Assembly: GCA_964304625.1 (NCBI GenBank) | Contig: OZ199840.1 | Coordinates: 3,782,001-3,846,000 of the forward strand | Direction of reading: 5' to 3' | DNA: 64,000 nucleotides | DNA from: Kudoa neothunni | Lineage: Eukaryota > Cnidaria | In this document: in pieces, positions 1 through 12,330 of the stretch | Layout of the letters: the number at the start of each line of letters is the position of its first letter | Position numbering within the stretch: the stretch's first letter is position 1 | Program-made: the position numbers and the translations under genes | Notes under the pieces: model-generated | What the model was told of the DNA's origin: nothing | The model's input: only the letters and a program-made list of their open reading frames with translations | The model's database searches: none

Positions 1-1649
1 AAAATCTTTTCGGATATTTTTTTTTATTTTTTGATAATAAAAATATTATCTAAAAGCATTAGCAAGTATCATTAGCGCAAAAATAAATAACTCCAAATTT
101 AAAGATGCCTCATCTATGTTTAATTTAAAGGGTATAAAAAACATTTTCTAACATATACGAGGCATTAATTATGTTGGAAGATTACGCAAAGCCAAATAAG
201 GTGCTTTAATATTTAAAGAGGAAAATTTTAACAAATACATACATTGGGGCGCACGAACTATCCCACTTCGTCCCGGAGGGGTTAACGAAACATATTTTTA
301 AATTTAAAATTTGTTTACGAGACATATGCAGCCATTCAAAGAGCCACATCTGGCTCGCGAGTCATAGGTTCACGACCCTTGGTATAGACGAATATAAATT
401 CTACAAGAGACAAAAAATTCAAGTGATACTAAGTTTCAATTTTCTGGAAAAAAACAATAATGCGGTTCGTGTCATATATAAATCAATTTCAAATTCTAAC
501 AATGATCGGAAACGATCTAAACTTTTTTAAATTAGGTATAAAATTTAGTTATTTTTTAGAGGAGGTCATTTAGGATTGCTATATTTGATATGTTGAAATG
601 TCTCACAGCAACTATCTTAACGTTTATTCATGGAAGATTTTAGAAATATTTTATTACTTTGCATTTTCTTTCTAATGTTGTTGTATTTTTATCTTCGCTT
701 AGCGCCAAATTTCTAATTTTTCAGGGAATAATGCTACACTGATCAACAGAGCGCCCCGAGGAAAGTGCGCAAAATCGAGTGGTCACGTGATTTTTGTTAC
801 GCATTTTACTTCACTTACTATCTATTATTTGGACCAAAATTACCCTTATGTTGAAAATATTTGTTTATATAAACATTGGAAACATTTAGAATTATCATTA
901 AATAAATTCAAAAAAGTGTGCAAAATAGATTACCGACTGTATAAGTATAAGCAGGAATGAATGATAGCTCCAATCATTAAGTGTTAAGTCATGAGGAGTG
1001 AAAAGATAATGTTCATCCTTTCTCAATTATACATAGCAAATTGAGTTAATCAAAATATTTCGGTTTTAATTTATTCTCGAGGTAATTGGGATAATTTTAA
1101 TTTAAGACATTTTTCAATGATATTATTTTCGCATTTAAACAAAAAGTATAATTGATTCCTGACATTCGCATGGAGGAAGGAGTGCGAACTGAACGCGAAA
1201 ATTAGGATGGGGATACGGTGTAAAATTTGTAGGAAAACACTGTTCTAATGTTTCCTTAATATACGAATCATACGTAAAAATCGGCTTGATATAAATATTA
1301 GGTAAGTTTTTTATCAATAACAAGTGTGGACTGATATGTGTGTTGAAGCCGGAATTAAACAAGGAAACTCGTTAGACTTTAGAGTGTCATGCGCGTAGTA
1401 AAAATTTGACGATTTGATCATTAACGACAAGGAAACAATTTCATAATGTCAGAATGAATTAACAATTTTTATAATTATTACCGATGTAAGCACCAGGAGT
1501 AATATAAAATAAAATCATGAATAGAAACGAACACTTAGGTTGAATATTTTTTAACGAACAAAACCGATTGTATTGTACACGAGTGTTGTATTCGCGTTTG
1601 TCCGCTATCATTTCGGAGTGAAACGCTTGCTACGTGAAACCGGCCGACC
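1..1649. other. Gene-less AT-rich stretch
   Basis: No reading frame here resembles a protein family, and the short open frames look like chance. The only structured piece is a hAT-like terminus at about 304-381, listed separately. The last ~100 bases lead into the eL13 start and should hold its promoter and 5' UTR, but I see no motif I can defend. Confidence 0.5.
304..381 (-). mobile_element. hAT-type terminus (solo end)
   Basis: Read on the minus strand, this begins with CAAGGGTCGTGAACC and continues through a segment rich in GGCTC/GAGCC motifs. That is the usual outer sequence of Charlie/ZBED-like hAT elements. No matching opposite end is visible toward the left edge, so the element is truncated or extends out of the window. 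No target duplication could be assigned. Confidence 0.45.
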
Positions 1650-2343
1650 ATGAGACACAACCGAATTATACAAAGCAACCATCTTCGAAAACACTGGAGG
1701 GAAAGAGTTAAAACTCATTTCGACCAACCAGGAAAGAAAGTTCGAAGAAGAAAGCTAAGAGCGAAGAAGGCAGCTGAAATTTCACCAAGACCTGTCGAAG
1801 GTTTGTTGAGACCTATTGTGCAATGCCCAACCTTCAAATACAACATGAAATCGAGAAAGGGTAGAGGTTTTTCACTCAAAGAACTTGAGGTGGGTTTATT
1901 TCATTGCATGGAGTTGTGTGATGTGTTTGTGTGTAGTTGGCTGGAATTAGCAGAATGGTTGCCCCCACCATTGGTATTTCCGTCGACCACAGACGTGTGA
2001 ATAAGTCAAGAGAGCATCTTGAAAGAAATGTTGAACGTCTTAAGGCGTACATGAGCAAGTTGATTCTTTTCCCCAAAAAGGCCGGCAAGATTAAAGCTGG
2101 TGATGCATCTGTATTTTGATTTTGTTATTTTCTCTCTGTTGACTTAATTATCAATAATAGGCAGAAAAGGTTAAGAGCGCTAAACAACACAAAACTGTCA
2201 TTCTACCATTCCCGTCGCGTAGTGGTGTTACAATAGAGAAGATTTCGGGCTACAAAAGTTCTGAGGGAGCTTTCGAAAAACTAAGAGAGCTTCAGAAACT
2301 AATGCGCGCGAAACCCGCTACTGAAGTAGCTGAGGACATATAA
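1650..2343 (+). CDS. RPL13: 60S ribosomal protein L13 (eL13)
   Basis: Large-subunit ribosomal protein of the eL13 family, a component of the cytosolic ribosome. Exons 1650-1889, 1937-2110 and 2161-2343 give 198 residues, against about 210 in vertebrates. Introns are 47 and 50 nt with GT-AG ends, and phases join cleanly. Family landmarks are the basic N-terminus with HW near residue 15, the [10 protein letters not shown] block, [27 protein letters not shown], and after the first intron [22 protein letters not shown] and YMSKLILFP. The C-terminus is slightly shorter than in vertebrates. The first ATG gives an N-terminus of family-like length. Identification is secure; only the exact start carries doubt. 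Confidence 0.95.
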
Positions 2344-2516
2344 CCATAGTTTCGTTGTTAGTTTTGGATTTTCCTTCATGGTGTTAGTGGTTTTTCTTTG
2401 CAGTCGTGCGTTAATGTTTCTCAAATTCATCAAATTTAAGATGATGCTTTGTTGGAATAGTCGAATCTGTTCGTATGTTTATAGTTTATTTTTTGAATCC
2501 CAGTTGGACTTTAATA

Positions 2517-2545
2517 CAGTGAAACATCGTTTATCCGGAACCACT
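2517..2545 (+). repeat. pogo/Tigger-like terminal repeat remnant
   Basis: After a TA dinucleotide the sequence runs CAGTGAAACATCG and then TTTATCCGGAAC. This closely matches the general form of pogo/Tigger (Tc1-mariner superfamily) inverted-repeat ends. No mate was found nearby. It sits about 50 bp left of the MULE, which may have landed in older transposon debris. Confidence 0.35.
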
Positions 2546-2593
2546 ATTTAGTTATTATTCCTGATGGAGTTAAACCTATGACCATAAAATTTA

Positions 2594-2737
2594 GGTAGTG
2601 GCTATTACCACGGATCCGTGTAATCCCCACCTTCGGCACATGCTATTACCACGGGAATCAATCTCTCTGCAATTGTTATCTCTATTAAATAACTAATTTC
2701 ACATTACTATTATTTATATTTTTCTCTACTAAATTAT
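2594..2737 (+). repeat. MULE left terminal inverted repeat
   Basis: Begins GGTAGTGGCTATTACC and contains the perfect 12-bp palindrome CACGGATCCGTG. It matches the reverse complement of 5822-5965 with one difference (T versus C at the third base). The repeat is preceded directly by the target duplication TAAAATTTA at 2585-2593. Confidence 0.95.
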
Positions 2738-3230
2738 AGAATTAGGTAACAATTGAGAATATCTTTTTTTACATATTTATATTGTTTATTTTATTGATCG
2801 CTTTCCATAATTAAATGAAAGATTTATTAATCTTAATTTAGTACATGATCAAAATTGTATTATATCATGTTCTGTCAATAATAAGATTAAAGTTAAAGAA
2901 TTTTGTGTGATTTTGTAGGTCTGACATTACTCTTGAAGCGCGCGCCTTTACATGATATATTCAACCTCGTGTTATTTAATTTATTTCCAATCTTTACAAT
3001 GTTTAAATTATATGATTTATTGTATTCTATTCATAAATTATGAACTTCAAGATAAAATATGCTCATTATATTTCACAGAAATGATGTGAATTTTCCGCGT
3101 TAGTTTTCAATATAGACAAGAAATTTGAGAAAACTAATCATAATTAGGTTATTTTTCAGAAATTAGATGAATATAACACGATGAACAATGGCTATCCTAG
3201 TCAAATAAATAATGAGAGATCTAAGAAAAT

Positions 3231-5625
3231 TTAGTTTTTTTTTTTGTATCCAATAGTGGTTAAAGCGTATCCCTTTGGTCTCCCAACAGACTTCACTCGA
3301 GAGGGAATTTTTAAGGCTAAAATAATTTAAAAAAAGAAAGGAAATGAAAGTACCGTCAAGCTCGATCATATTTAAAGTAGGTGCTAATTGATCTTTAGAT
3401 AAAACAGTTTGGAGCTCGGGAGCATTTTCATTTGAAATATTATTAACAATAATATTCTCGATAATCTCCTCACCTTGCGGAACAATATTATTACCAACAC
3501 CCTCAACAATTATTTGAGAATTAAAAATATTCTCAATAACATCTATTTTTTGTAAGTTAGATACGAGTAAAATATTCAAGTTAAGCGTCGTATACCTCTT
3601 CCTTCAGAGATATCTTCATCTTCAGCTATAGCCTCAGAGTATTCAATGGTGCGATTTCCTAAAAATAAATCAAGAAAAATTAAGTTTTCTTAAAATACCT
3701 AATTGATTTATTTGTTTTATTAATTTGACGTCATGGTTCTTGATTATTTTTTCTATTGTGTTGAATAGTGATAGGCAACTATCATAAAACTCCCCACAAT
3801 ATTCAGCGGACAAAGCTGCTAGCTTATTTGTGTAAATCACAGAATTTTTTAAACGTTTTCCATAAGAATTAAAAATTCCTTTTGGTTTTATTGTAATACT
3901 CTCTTTTGGTGTTATATTTATAGTTTCCATTTCCAAGAATCGGCTCATGTAATCTTTTGACCACCTAGGGTGGCATAAATTTGAATCGAACATTGGAAGC
4001 AGGTTAAACGCTCTCTTTTTAAAAATATGACTACATGGAAGGAGATACGATCTGTAAATATAACAATTACATTTTATAGATGTAGTTAAACTATCTGTAT
4101 TAGTGTTTTCGTCAAAATTTTGAATTTGTTTATGGATTATATTGAAGGCAAATGGATTTAAATGATTAAAATACGCGTTTAGAACCTCATTTGAGGTATC
4201 AAAATTAACTGGGTTCAGTAATATTTTGGTTATATTGTATTTCCTTTCTATTCTCATTGATTTGAGAGCGTCAAAGAAATAACGGAAAAAATCATTAAGA
4301 TTTGAAAATTTCTTTATTGTTTGTTTTAATTGACCATTAATGGCTTCTAATCTATTATTGGTCAAGTTCTCATAGAAATGATGTGTTTCACTTAATCCTA
4401 TGACCCATTCATCAGCGATTGGTTCCCAATTGGATTTAAAATAGTTAATAAACTTATCGTTGCTTTGTTGAAAAAGGTTATTGCATAATTTATCGAATTC
4501 ATGTTTATTTTTCGAATAGATAATTTTATTAAGAGTTTCAAGCAATTGGTCCCTTTTCTCTCGTGTGATACCGTATTTCGACATAGTTATTTCACGTCTG
4601 AAACTTTGAGAAACATGAAATATACAGATCATTAGATTAGAGTTAGGAAATAGTTCTTTCAAACATTTCCTTAGAGTGTGGTGCTTGTCAGTAATGATCG
4701 TTCGGACATTTTGAGTCATGTTCGGCATCATTTTTATTAGTTGAGAAATATACCATTTAATTGACTCCGCCGTTTCATCATACAAGATGCAACCGCTGGT
4801 TATGTGGGTTTCACCAACCGAGTCTTCTGCAACAGACAGATACAATGGCGCACTAATGAACTAATAAAACAACGAAATAGAGAAAACCTCCTAAGATTAC
4901 CGTGAGTCTAGCAGTTTATAGGTTGCATCAAGCATGAGTAACTCTGGAAAGAAATTAATTGTGTTGAGCATCTGTTTATCCATAAAAAAGATTCCACAAA
5001 CATTTTTATTATCATCTGATAAAACGCTCACCATGCAATTGTATTGATTCTTTAAAATTTCTAAAATTAAAGTAACGTTATCAGTTCCAACTTTAGAGGA
5101 TTTTTTAATGTTGTGGATAGCTTTCAAAGGTATATTCTTGCCTGTCTCGTCATTTATTTTGGCTTGTATGAGCTTTTTATTTGCTCCGAGAGAAAGAAGC
5201 TCTGACAAATAGCCGTCACATCGATTTAATTTCCTCTGACTGGGTAAGTTTTCATAGATCCATGGATCATTTGGATGGTTATGGGCAGTGTTAGAAGATC
5301 TAATCTCCAGGAAATTTCCATCTACACTTACTCTTAATGTAACTTTAAATGGGCAATCTCTCTTAAGGGAATTTTTCTTGCGTTCGCCTTTACCTCTATT
5401 TCGGTAATGGGCTCCAAAGTAACATACGTAAGTTATTTCGTAATACACTAGCGTGTCTTTAATATTTCGATTAACCCGGTTTTGCACTGAGTCAATTCTT
5501 CTTGAATCTCGAATCTTTAAATTCACAAAATGACTTTTCTCATACTCTTGAATATAAAATTTTAAACTTTCAAAAGTTTCAAATTTCATTCCAACATGAA
5601 AATTGTCTGAATTCGAATCACTCAT
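3231..5625 (-). CDS. MULE transposase (FAR1-type zinc finger, DDE, SWIM)
   Basis: Cut-and-paste transposase of the Mutator superfamily; exons on the minus strand are 5625-4901, 4852-3699, 3658-3596, 3542-3354 and 3316-3231, totalling 738 residues with all phases consistent. An N-terminal WRKY/GCM-type zinc finger uses C68, C91, H115 and H117. The MULE catalytic core has D233 in MLDATYKL, D297 in IITDKHH and E411 in NNRLEAING. A SWIM zinc finger follows (C503-x-C505, C515-x-H517). The last exons add an acidic tail and a basic VGRPKGYALTTIGYKKK end like the GRPKG tails of SWIM/MULE proteins. The start ATG lies about 200 bp inside the right inverted repeat. Introns are 37-53 nt. No disabling lesion was found. 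Confidence 0.9.
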
Positions 5626-5821
5626 TGTAGTTCAACCAAACTCGTGAAACACGTGGAGTTATGTTTACACTGCATGGCTCAAAGCAATAATTTAGAAATG
5701 ATTAATATTTATAATTAATTCAACGTTAATATTATTTTAGTCTATTAAATTCGCTAACATTTATGTTTCTGGTCGTCTATTTTACATAAATTTACAACCA
5801 TCTCAAATTTCTCTATTTTTC

Positions 5822-5965
5822 ATAATTTAGTAGAGAAAAATATAAATAATAGTAATGTGAAATTAGTTATTTAATAGAGATAACAATTGCAGAGAGATTG
5901 ATTCCCGTGGTAATAGCATGTGCCGAAGGTGGGGATTACACGGATCCGTGGTAATAGCCACTGCC
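5822..5965 (-). repeat. MULE right terminal inverted repeat
   Basis: Inverted copy of 2594-2737, followed directly by the second copy of the target duplication TAAAATTTA (5966-5974). The transposase start codon lies inside this end, so this repeat probably carries its promoter. Confidence 0.95.
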
Positions 5966-6112
5966 TAAAATTTATACAGTGTATCATAAATAATGGTGAT
6001 GCATTTAAACTTGCCTGTGTAGGTTATTTTTAATAAATTTGAGGTTAGAAATATATTTAATCATTAAACATTAGTTTTGTCGTATCCAACCGTTTATTTG
6101 TAAATATTGGAT

Positions 6113-6457
6113 CAGGGGTCGACGACCTACGACCCTCCAGTTATTTTTATCCGACCCCCCACGCATTAACTTGCATAAAGATTTGTTCTTTGGTGTCTAA
6201 AATGCGTAAATTGTGTTTCCACTAGTTAAGTAAGAGTTGTTTACACCGCAAATGAAAATTATTAGTACATAATAATTTTTGGAGTAATTTTATAGTTAAA
6301 ATGACTTTTATAAATTCTAATTTATATATTTGTATTCAATATTTGGATTAAGAATAATTTAACACTTTTGTAAATTAATTTTAATACGACTCACATTAAA
6401 GTTAGGGCATACTTGTTTGACCTGACACTCAAAAAGATTGCCGGTCCCTGGTCCCTG
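6113..6457 (+). mobile_element. hAT MITE, short copy
   Basis: A 345-bp non-autonomous hAT element. It starts CAGGGGTCGACGACC and its right end, reverse-complemented, starts CAGGGACC. Flanking octamers are TATTGGAT (6105-6112) and TATTAGAT (6458-6465), a 7/8 match to an 8-bp hAT target duplication. Its interior just inside the right end (about 6300-6420) aligns with the same part of the element at 19534-20086, so the two belong to one family. It encodes nothing. Confidence 0.75.
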
Positions 6458-6465
6458 TATTAGAT

Positions 6466-7962
6466 AAAGGGTGGGGTAACTCCGGTTCGCGGACGCAAGC
6501 GGCCCATGAGCCTTTTCGTTAAGAATCTCGGCAAAAGCTTTTTTACTCAATATCCATTATGTATATTATTCTTAATGCGTAAAATACATTATCTCAAGTT
6601 ATGTCATTTATTTTATATGTAATGAATTAATATAAAATAAAAATTTTCCCACCTCGAAATTAGGTTATATACCATTGGAAAATTATCTTGGAAATTAGTC
6701 GATGGAATTTTGTAATATTTCATAAATCAATTATTTATAATTTTTCAAGTTAATACAGATACTTAAATTAGAGGAGTTTTCACCCCAAGTTAGTTAAAGG
6801 ACGGATTTTTTTGCATGACTTGAAGTTATAGTTTACAAATATTTTTGACAGGTGGCGCATTTAATAACTATAAGAGGATAGCGTAAATTTAAATTTGTTA
6901 TGAAAATTGTGTAAAATTTTAAGTCCAAATTTACCCCCTCTGCTTGGGAAAAATCTAAATTTACTTTTAGATTTTGCTAAATTTAATTATTTCTATCCCA
7001 ATTATTTGATCTTAGAGGCTAGACATAATTAAAAATAGTCAAAACTAATAACACCTAAATATTATTTACCCTGCAAATAGCCACTTTAAGTATTATTATT
7101 AGGCTGCGCCACTAAAAAATAAAGGAGCCTTATGAGAAAGAGACCGATTCCAATTATCCATGATATTTTAGAATTTTATTATTTCGTGAATAATAATTCC
7201 ATCTACCGATAATCTTAAGATAAAAGGCCCCTTCGGTTTTTACAACCACAAATCTACTTTTTCACCTAGAAGATTACATGTGTTTGTCATTCACATATAA
7301 TAAAATATCCATTAAAAACTTCCATTTGGCTGATTCTGTGGTTAGAATCCTTTTTATTATTATTTTACATTAAATGAAAATTATTTTGGAGAAAAATAAA
7401 TGCTAAAGAAGTCTCTAATTCTTTAGGATTAATTATACGGGTAATGAGAATTTTGTTTAACATACCAACTAACGAGGATCATATGATATTTCTTGTTAAT
7501 TAAAAACAAGACCTTAGATATTACATTAATAAAGTTGACGATAAATATAGATTTTAACAGTTATTTATATTGAATTAAGAATTTTGTATGTAGGGAATAC
7601 CTATTTAAATAATAATAATAAGCTGGTAAATTCAACAAGGAAAAATTTGATGATTAAAACTCTAATCAACAATTTGTGAGAAATTTATTTTGAATGAATG
7701 ACGGATCAACATAGTTAACCTAGCGACCAGATATTTGTCGGATTATAGTTGTAAAAAACAGCTTAAGAAAAAAAGATAAATAACTTTTTTATATATAAGT
7801 TGACTTAAAGACAATTGAATAAATTTAAAATACTAATTTAATTACTAAAGAAACGATTCAAAAAACATAATCCCTGATAATATGTACTCGCTTCGGTACA
7901 TAAAAAAACCCAAAAATTTATTGACAAACAAGCTATAATCTACTAAGAACCAACTCCAAAAC
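6466..7962. other. Gene-less AT-rich stretch
   Basis: About 1.5 kb with no convincing coding frame, RNA gene or paired repeat. Only AT-rich simple sequence and chance short frames are visible. Confidence 0.5.
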
Positions 7963-9084
7963 AATGTTTGTAACTACTATAATGTCGGGAGTAATTGTAT
8001 TTTTGAAACAGTTACACTGTTTATTCAAATTAAATGTATGCATGTTTAGAATCAAAGAAGTTTCATGATTATCGGATATGGCATGATGTTGTTGGGAACA
8101 GTTTTGTTCATATTAGCTATGACATCACAAACATTTCTAAAAGCGACAACCCAACATGTGATTTTTAACTTTTTCGAGTTGAACATGGGCATTCTTGCAG
8201 GATGCTATAAAACCACCCTCTCTTCATCAATATGTTTACAGGAATTGGGATATTTGGTTCGAAGTTATTAACTTATTAATCATCTCTCTAATTACATTTG
8301 TTTCCACTATTTAATATAGGTACTTTTATTCAACCGCCACCAAAAGGAATGCCTGGTAGTCCTTGTTATTTGGGTTTTAGTAATGGCAATACATAGACAA
8401 TGTGATTGCAATTGATGGTCCTGGATACATGACCAATATGTTCAGTACAAAATCATTTATTTATCAATATAATGTATTTTATAGATTCAACTAATGTCGA
8501 TATTTGTATGTGAGACAATTTTAGATGCTAATATCATATTTTTTAGTATCTGAAACAGCTTCGTTGATATTTGTTAACATACCCTCTAATATATGTATGC
8601 TTTATTACTACACCATCAAGAACGAAAATAATGAGAACCTATGCTAAAGGAAATTTTATTATTAATAATGCTTTTTTAGTTAAAGTTGCATCCCCTGAAA
8701 GCAGAAAAATTAAAGCGTTTAGTATAATTTCAGTGTGTACAACAATATTTTCATCGATACTTTTATTCTACTACCTTCGAAGAAGCGATATATATGGATA
8801 CATATTATCAGGGACCTGTTTTCTTTCAAGTAATCATCAATTTTTCGTATTAAAATTAACTCATTTTGATAATAAAATACAGCCATCATATTATTCTCAA
8901 TTGCATACGAATTGACAAGCTTTTTGAAAGGTGAATTTAGTGTAACCAGTCGTTACATTTTGGAGATGGGTCCATCCAATTCTTTTATGTGGTCCGGAGT
9001 TATGCTGCATTTCCTCGGAAACGTCCTTTGTCTCATTCCTACAACGATCTATTCGATCAAATTATTGCGACATAATAAATTTTA
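7963..9084 (+). CDS. Putative four-pass membrane protein, exon structure unresolved
   Basis: Several exon-like patches together look like a claudin/clarin-style tetraspan protein, but I cannot name the family. A first exon (ATG at 7963 or 7981) joins in phase across a ~69-nt intron to a patch at about 8050-8260 starting NQRSFMIIGYGMMLLG, a first membrane helix. A patch at 8680-8830 holds two more hydrophobic stretches (FSIISVCTTIFSSILLFYY and a following segment). The terminal exon (about 8915-9084) has FMWSGVMLHFLGNVLC and a short basic tail, SIKLLRHNKF, before the stop. Some joins between the middle exons do not keep phase, so the gene may be mis-modelled or decayed. Confidence 0.4.
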
Positions 9085-10650
9085 ATTATTGAACTTGGAG
9101 TTGTTTCTATCCGTTATTATACTAGAATTTACTCATATTTCAACTATTTGCATTTTTAATTTTTTATGAAAACATTAGAATTTTAAATATCTGAATCTTT
9201 ACAACAATATTCCTCAAACTACGCCGATAAAAAGATAAAAGAATACCCAATTCTTACTGGTATTCTACGAGGGCATATTACAAAATATCCATTCTGTTTA
9301 TACACCATAATTTTCTCCATTTATCAAGTTTATGTGTCTATTATATTTTTTCCTTTGTCGTAGAACAACAGGAAAATTACGCATGTCTATACAATGAAAC
9401 CTTGATGATCCAGAAAATTTGAGTCCAGTCATTTTTTCGGGGAAGTGATAGTCCGATTAATCGAACATTTATAAACCGTTCATCTCAATAAAATCAAAAT
9501 ACAATTTAGAAAGACTTTTGAATAGCGCGATTTCCGAATAATTTGGAGTTCACTGTAGTTAATGTAACTGCGCATGCCTCATTTACCAGAATATTGTCTT
9601 CGTGTAAATTATATTTTTTTTCTATTTCTAATACTCGGTCAACTTTGTTTCTTGATACAAAAATTATTTTTTTAGTTTATAATTTTTTTTATAAATTTTG
9701 GTTTTGAAACAAAAATTTTAATTCACTATTTTCCTATTAATTGTCATGACGTTTTGATCATTTTTAATAAATGTGTTTTATTAAAATGATAATTGTGTTT
9801 AAAATATATTTAGAAAAATTGTGCACAAACCAGTGAATACATATAATTATTTATTGCAAATATATTAGTAAATCCCCAATGATACGTGTGTTTCAATACT
9901 CTGTCTATTTTTGTTTCATAATATGAGCTATATATAATTAAAGCAACAAATAAAATTTACAGCACATACAACAATTTTTTACGAAATGGCTATTGAGCAT
10001 TTCAGTTTTCTTATTTTACTTCTTTTGTTTCATAAAAATGAGTTAATTATCCAACAAAATTTTATTTTTAGAATAATTAAATATGAATAGTGCGTTCAAT
10101 GTCCAGATTACAGTTATCAATTCGTTGAGCGAACCTAAGTATTGACAATATGTTCAAGTTGTCATAACTAATTTTAATGCACAATATACTTTCTAAATAA
10201 AATTTTTCTAGGTAATTGTTTTATGATTATTTTAATTTATGTATTAAATAATGAAAAATAGAAATATTTATGGTCTCAAGTCGTTATATATCGTGAAATT
10301 AAACAGTCTCAAGAAATAGACAAATAGTTTCTTTTCAATTTTTAGTCTAAAATTGAATACCAAGAAAACATAAGTCAGATATGAATCAGATTAAAGAAAG
10401 GTTTTTTCAGGCGCACACGTGCACAAACGAACGCAAGAACGAGCATTTCCTGATTAAACACGTGTTGATCGTTTCCATGTCGTATCGCACGGCGAGATAT
10501 TTTTTTTACTAAAACCCATTTTGGAATATATCGTTATTCATAAAACAACAATACGTAATTTTAGACAAAATAAACTTAAACTAGATCAGTATATCTCGAG
10601 TCTCAGAGTTCAGTAAAAATTATATATACCGGGAGTAAACTACACGACAC
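9085..10650. other. Gene-less stretch with a pogo/Tigger-like remnant
   Basis: No coding signal. Around 9404-9558 the sequence, read on the minus strand, starts TACAGTGAACTCCAAATTATT and contains the GATTAATCGGAC motif typical of Tigger/pogo ends. It looks like a fragment only. The rest is AT-rich without recognisable structure. Confidence 0.35.
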
Positions 10651-10654
10651 GAGC

Positions 10655-10975
10655 ACCCATTTTCTGTTCCGCCAAAAGCTACTCCAAAAATTGTTCATGC
10701 CCACATGGGGTCATATGATCTAAGATTGTTAAATACTGCTCCAAGATTTGCCTTTGGTCCAATAACTAATCATCCCAATGACCTCTATGACAAAAAACTC
10801 TAGATTCATCAGTTTTAGTGATAATGGAGTGGTCCAAACCACACTAAACATGGGTCGGCAACCGATATGGCCGAAAGAGCCAATTATTGATGGCAGAAAA
10901 ACATACATTTCAGAAACATCTAGGGAAAATTATCGAATTTATCTATCTATGCGCTTTTCTATAATTAATTAACCC
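10655..10975 (+). other. Coding-like patch of unknown origin
   Basis: One frame at about 10658-10790 reads HPFSVPPKATPKIV followed by LNTAPRFAFGPI. A second, at 10778-10972, reads VVQTTLNMGRQPIWPKEP. The repeated aromatic-F-G-P style is faintly like the SHIPPO repeats of sperm-tail/ciliary ODF3-type proteins, but no full repeat unit can be built and the frames are not joined by clear splice sites. It could be a decayed exon or chance. Confidence 0.2.
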
Positions 10976-11277
10976 ACTGTTTTAATTATTAGTCTTTTTA
11001 ATGCTGAAGGGAATAATAAAAAAAATATACACTTGAATTTTACTGATTATTTCAAGTAATATTGTAATTTTGTTTTCAATAATTTCCATTATGAAACTTA
11101 TAAATTCTACCATTTACCTCTATACAACAAGTATACGATAAAAAACCTATCTTCATGAATGTTATCGTAAAAAAAAAGTTTCCAACCGCATAATTTAAAT
11201 CCAGACCCATTAGTCGAGGTCGTTTCAGATGGGCTACGGTTGTGGAAGTTCTATAAAAAAATCTTTCATGTATACCC

Positions 11278-12330
11278 CAAGTTTGCCTGGCTCATGGAGT
11301 CCATTTGACAATAGCATACTGGAAACTATTATTGACGGTAATTTTTCTTATGAATTATTTTTCAAGTTTAAAACAAGGGAATTATTCTGGAGCTGTAGCG
11401 GAAATGAAAAATATCATTAACATTTTTAAGTACTTGGCAGTCCTACAAGAAAAATTAAATATGTGTAGAAAAAGTGAGAGTAAAAAACCAATGAGTCTCA
11501 TAACCCATATTGAAACAAGGTGGAATAGCCTTCACAATACAGTGGATGGACTCCTTGAATTATACCCAAATGTAGCTAAAGTTCTGTCTGATGAAAATTC
11601 CCAAAGAAATTTCGTAATTTATGCACAGTTTATTAACGTTTTTTGATGTTTAAAAGAAACAACTCATTTCTTATCCATCTTCTTCAGATATCGTTCTTCT
11701 GGAGGATATCAAAGTGTCATTGGCACCGATTGTTCTTTTGATAAATTGATTGTCGAAAGAAACAATCAACTACAAAGACGAAGACACAATTTTTGAGGAT
11801 GTATTAAGAAAACTGTATGAAAATGCAGAATCCTACCTCTCTCAGCTATTATATTATTCATTGTAGTAGAGAATTCAAGAACGTCGAAACATTGTTTTGG
11901 CAACAAGCATATGTTATTTAAATAGTGCGTACAAATTTGGAGACAACACAAGACTTCCACATTGCAATAAAGAAGAGTGATACGACTTCTTTGAAAGGAA
12001 ATACATTCGACTCTTAACAAAGTGGGTAATTTAGAAGTTGAGGATATTTTCTTAGTCCTGTTACTGGGGAACACCAAGACATCCAATCATAGTTCAAAAT
12101 TTTTTCTGAGCTCAAGACAAAGCTGAAAAGTTCCCAAAACTCCTATTTAAATGCCCTCAATATCTTTGAATACAAGGGTGTTTTGAACGAAAAACTGCGT
12201 CAAATTAAAAATGCGCTTGAAAGCATACAACCCTCAAAGCGTTGTGTGAACGATCATTCTCTATATCTGGAAACTTCATAAGAAAAGAAGAAACAGACTT
12301 GGAGATGAAGTGATAGCCTCCCATATGATA
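11278..12330 (+). mobile_element. Decayed hAT transposase
   Basis: Remnant of a hAT-superfamily transposase broken by several frameshifts and stops. Visible blocks in order are CLAHGVHLTIAYW at about 11283, MSLITHIETRWNSLHNTV at about 11490 (the conserved RWNS motif), LSDENSQRNFVIYAQF, and near 12250 the C-terminal hAT dimerisation signature ERSFSISGNFIRK followed in another frame by RLGDEVIASHMIL. The order and spacing fit one ancestral gene. No terminal repeats or target duplication were found around it. It is clearly inactive. Confidence 0.7.

Larger units (their letters stand above)
2594..5965 (-). mobile_element. Complete Mutator-like element (MULE)
   Basis: A 3,372-bp class II transposon. 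Its ends form a 144-bp terminal inverted repeat (2594-2737 and 5822-5965) that I read as identical except at the third base. The flanks carry a perfect 9-bp direct repeat, TAAAATTTA (2585-2593 and 5966-5974), as expected of MULE insertion. The interior encodes one five-exon transposase on the minus strand with no stop or frameshift once introns are removed. Near-identical arms, exact target duplication and an open transposase indicate recent insertion and possible autonomy. Whether it is active cannot be seen here. Confidence 0.93.
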
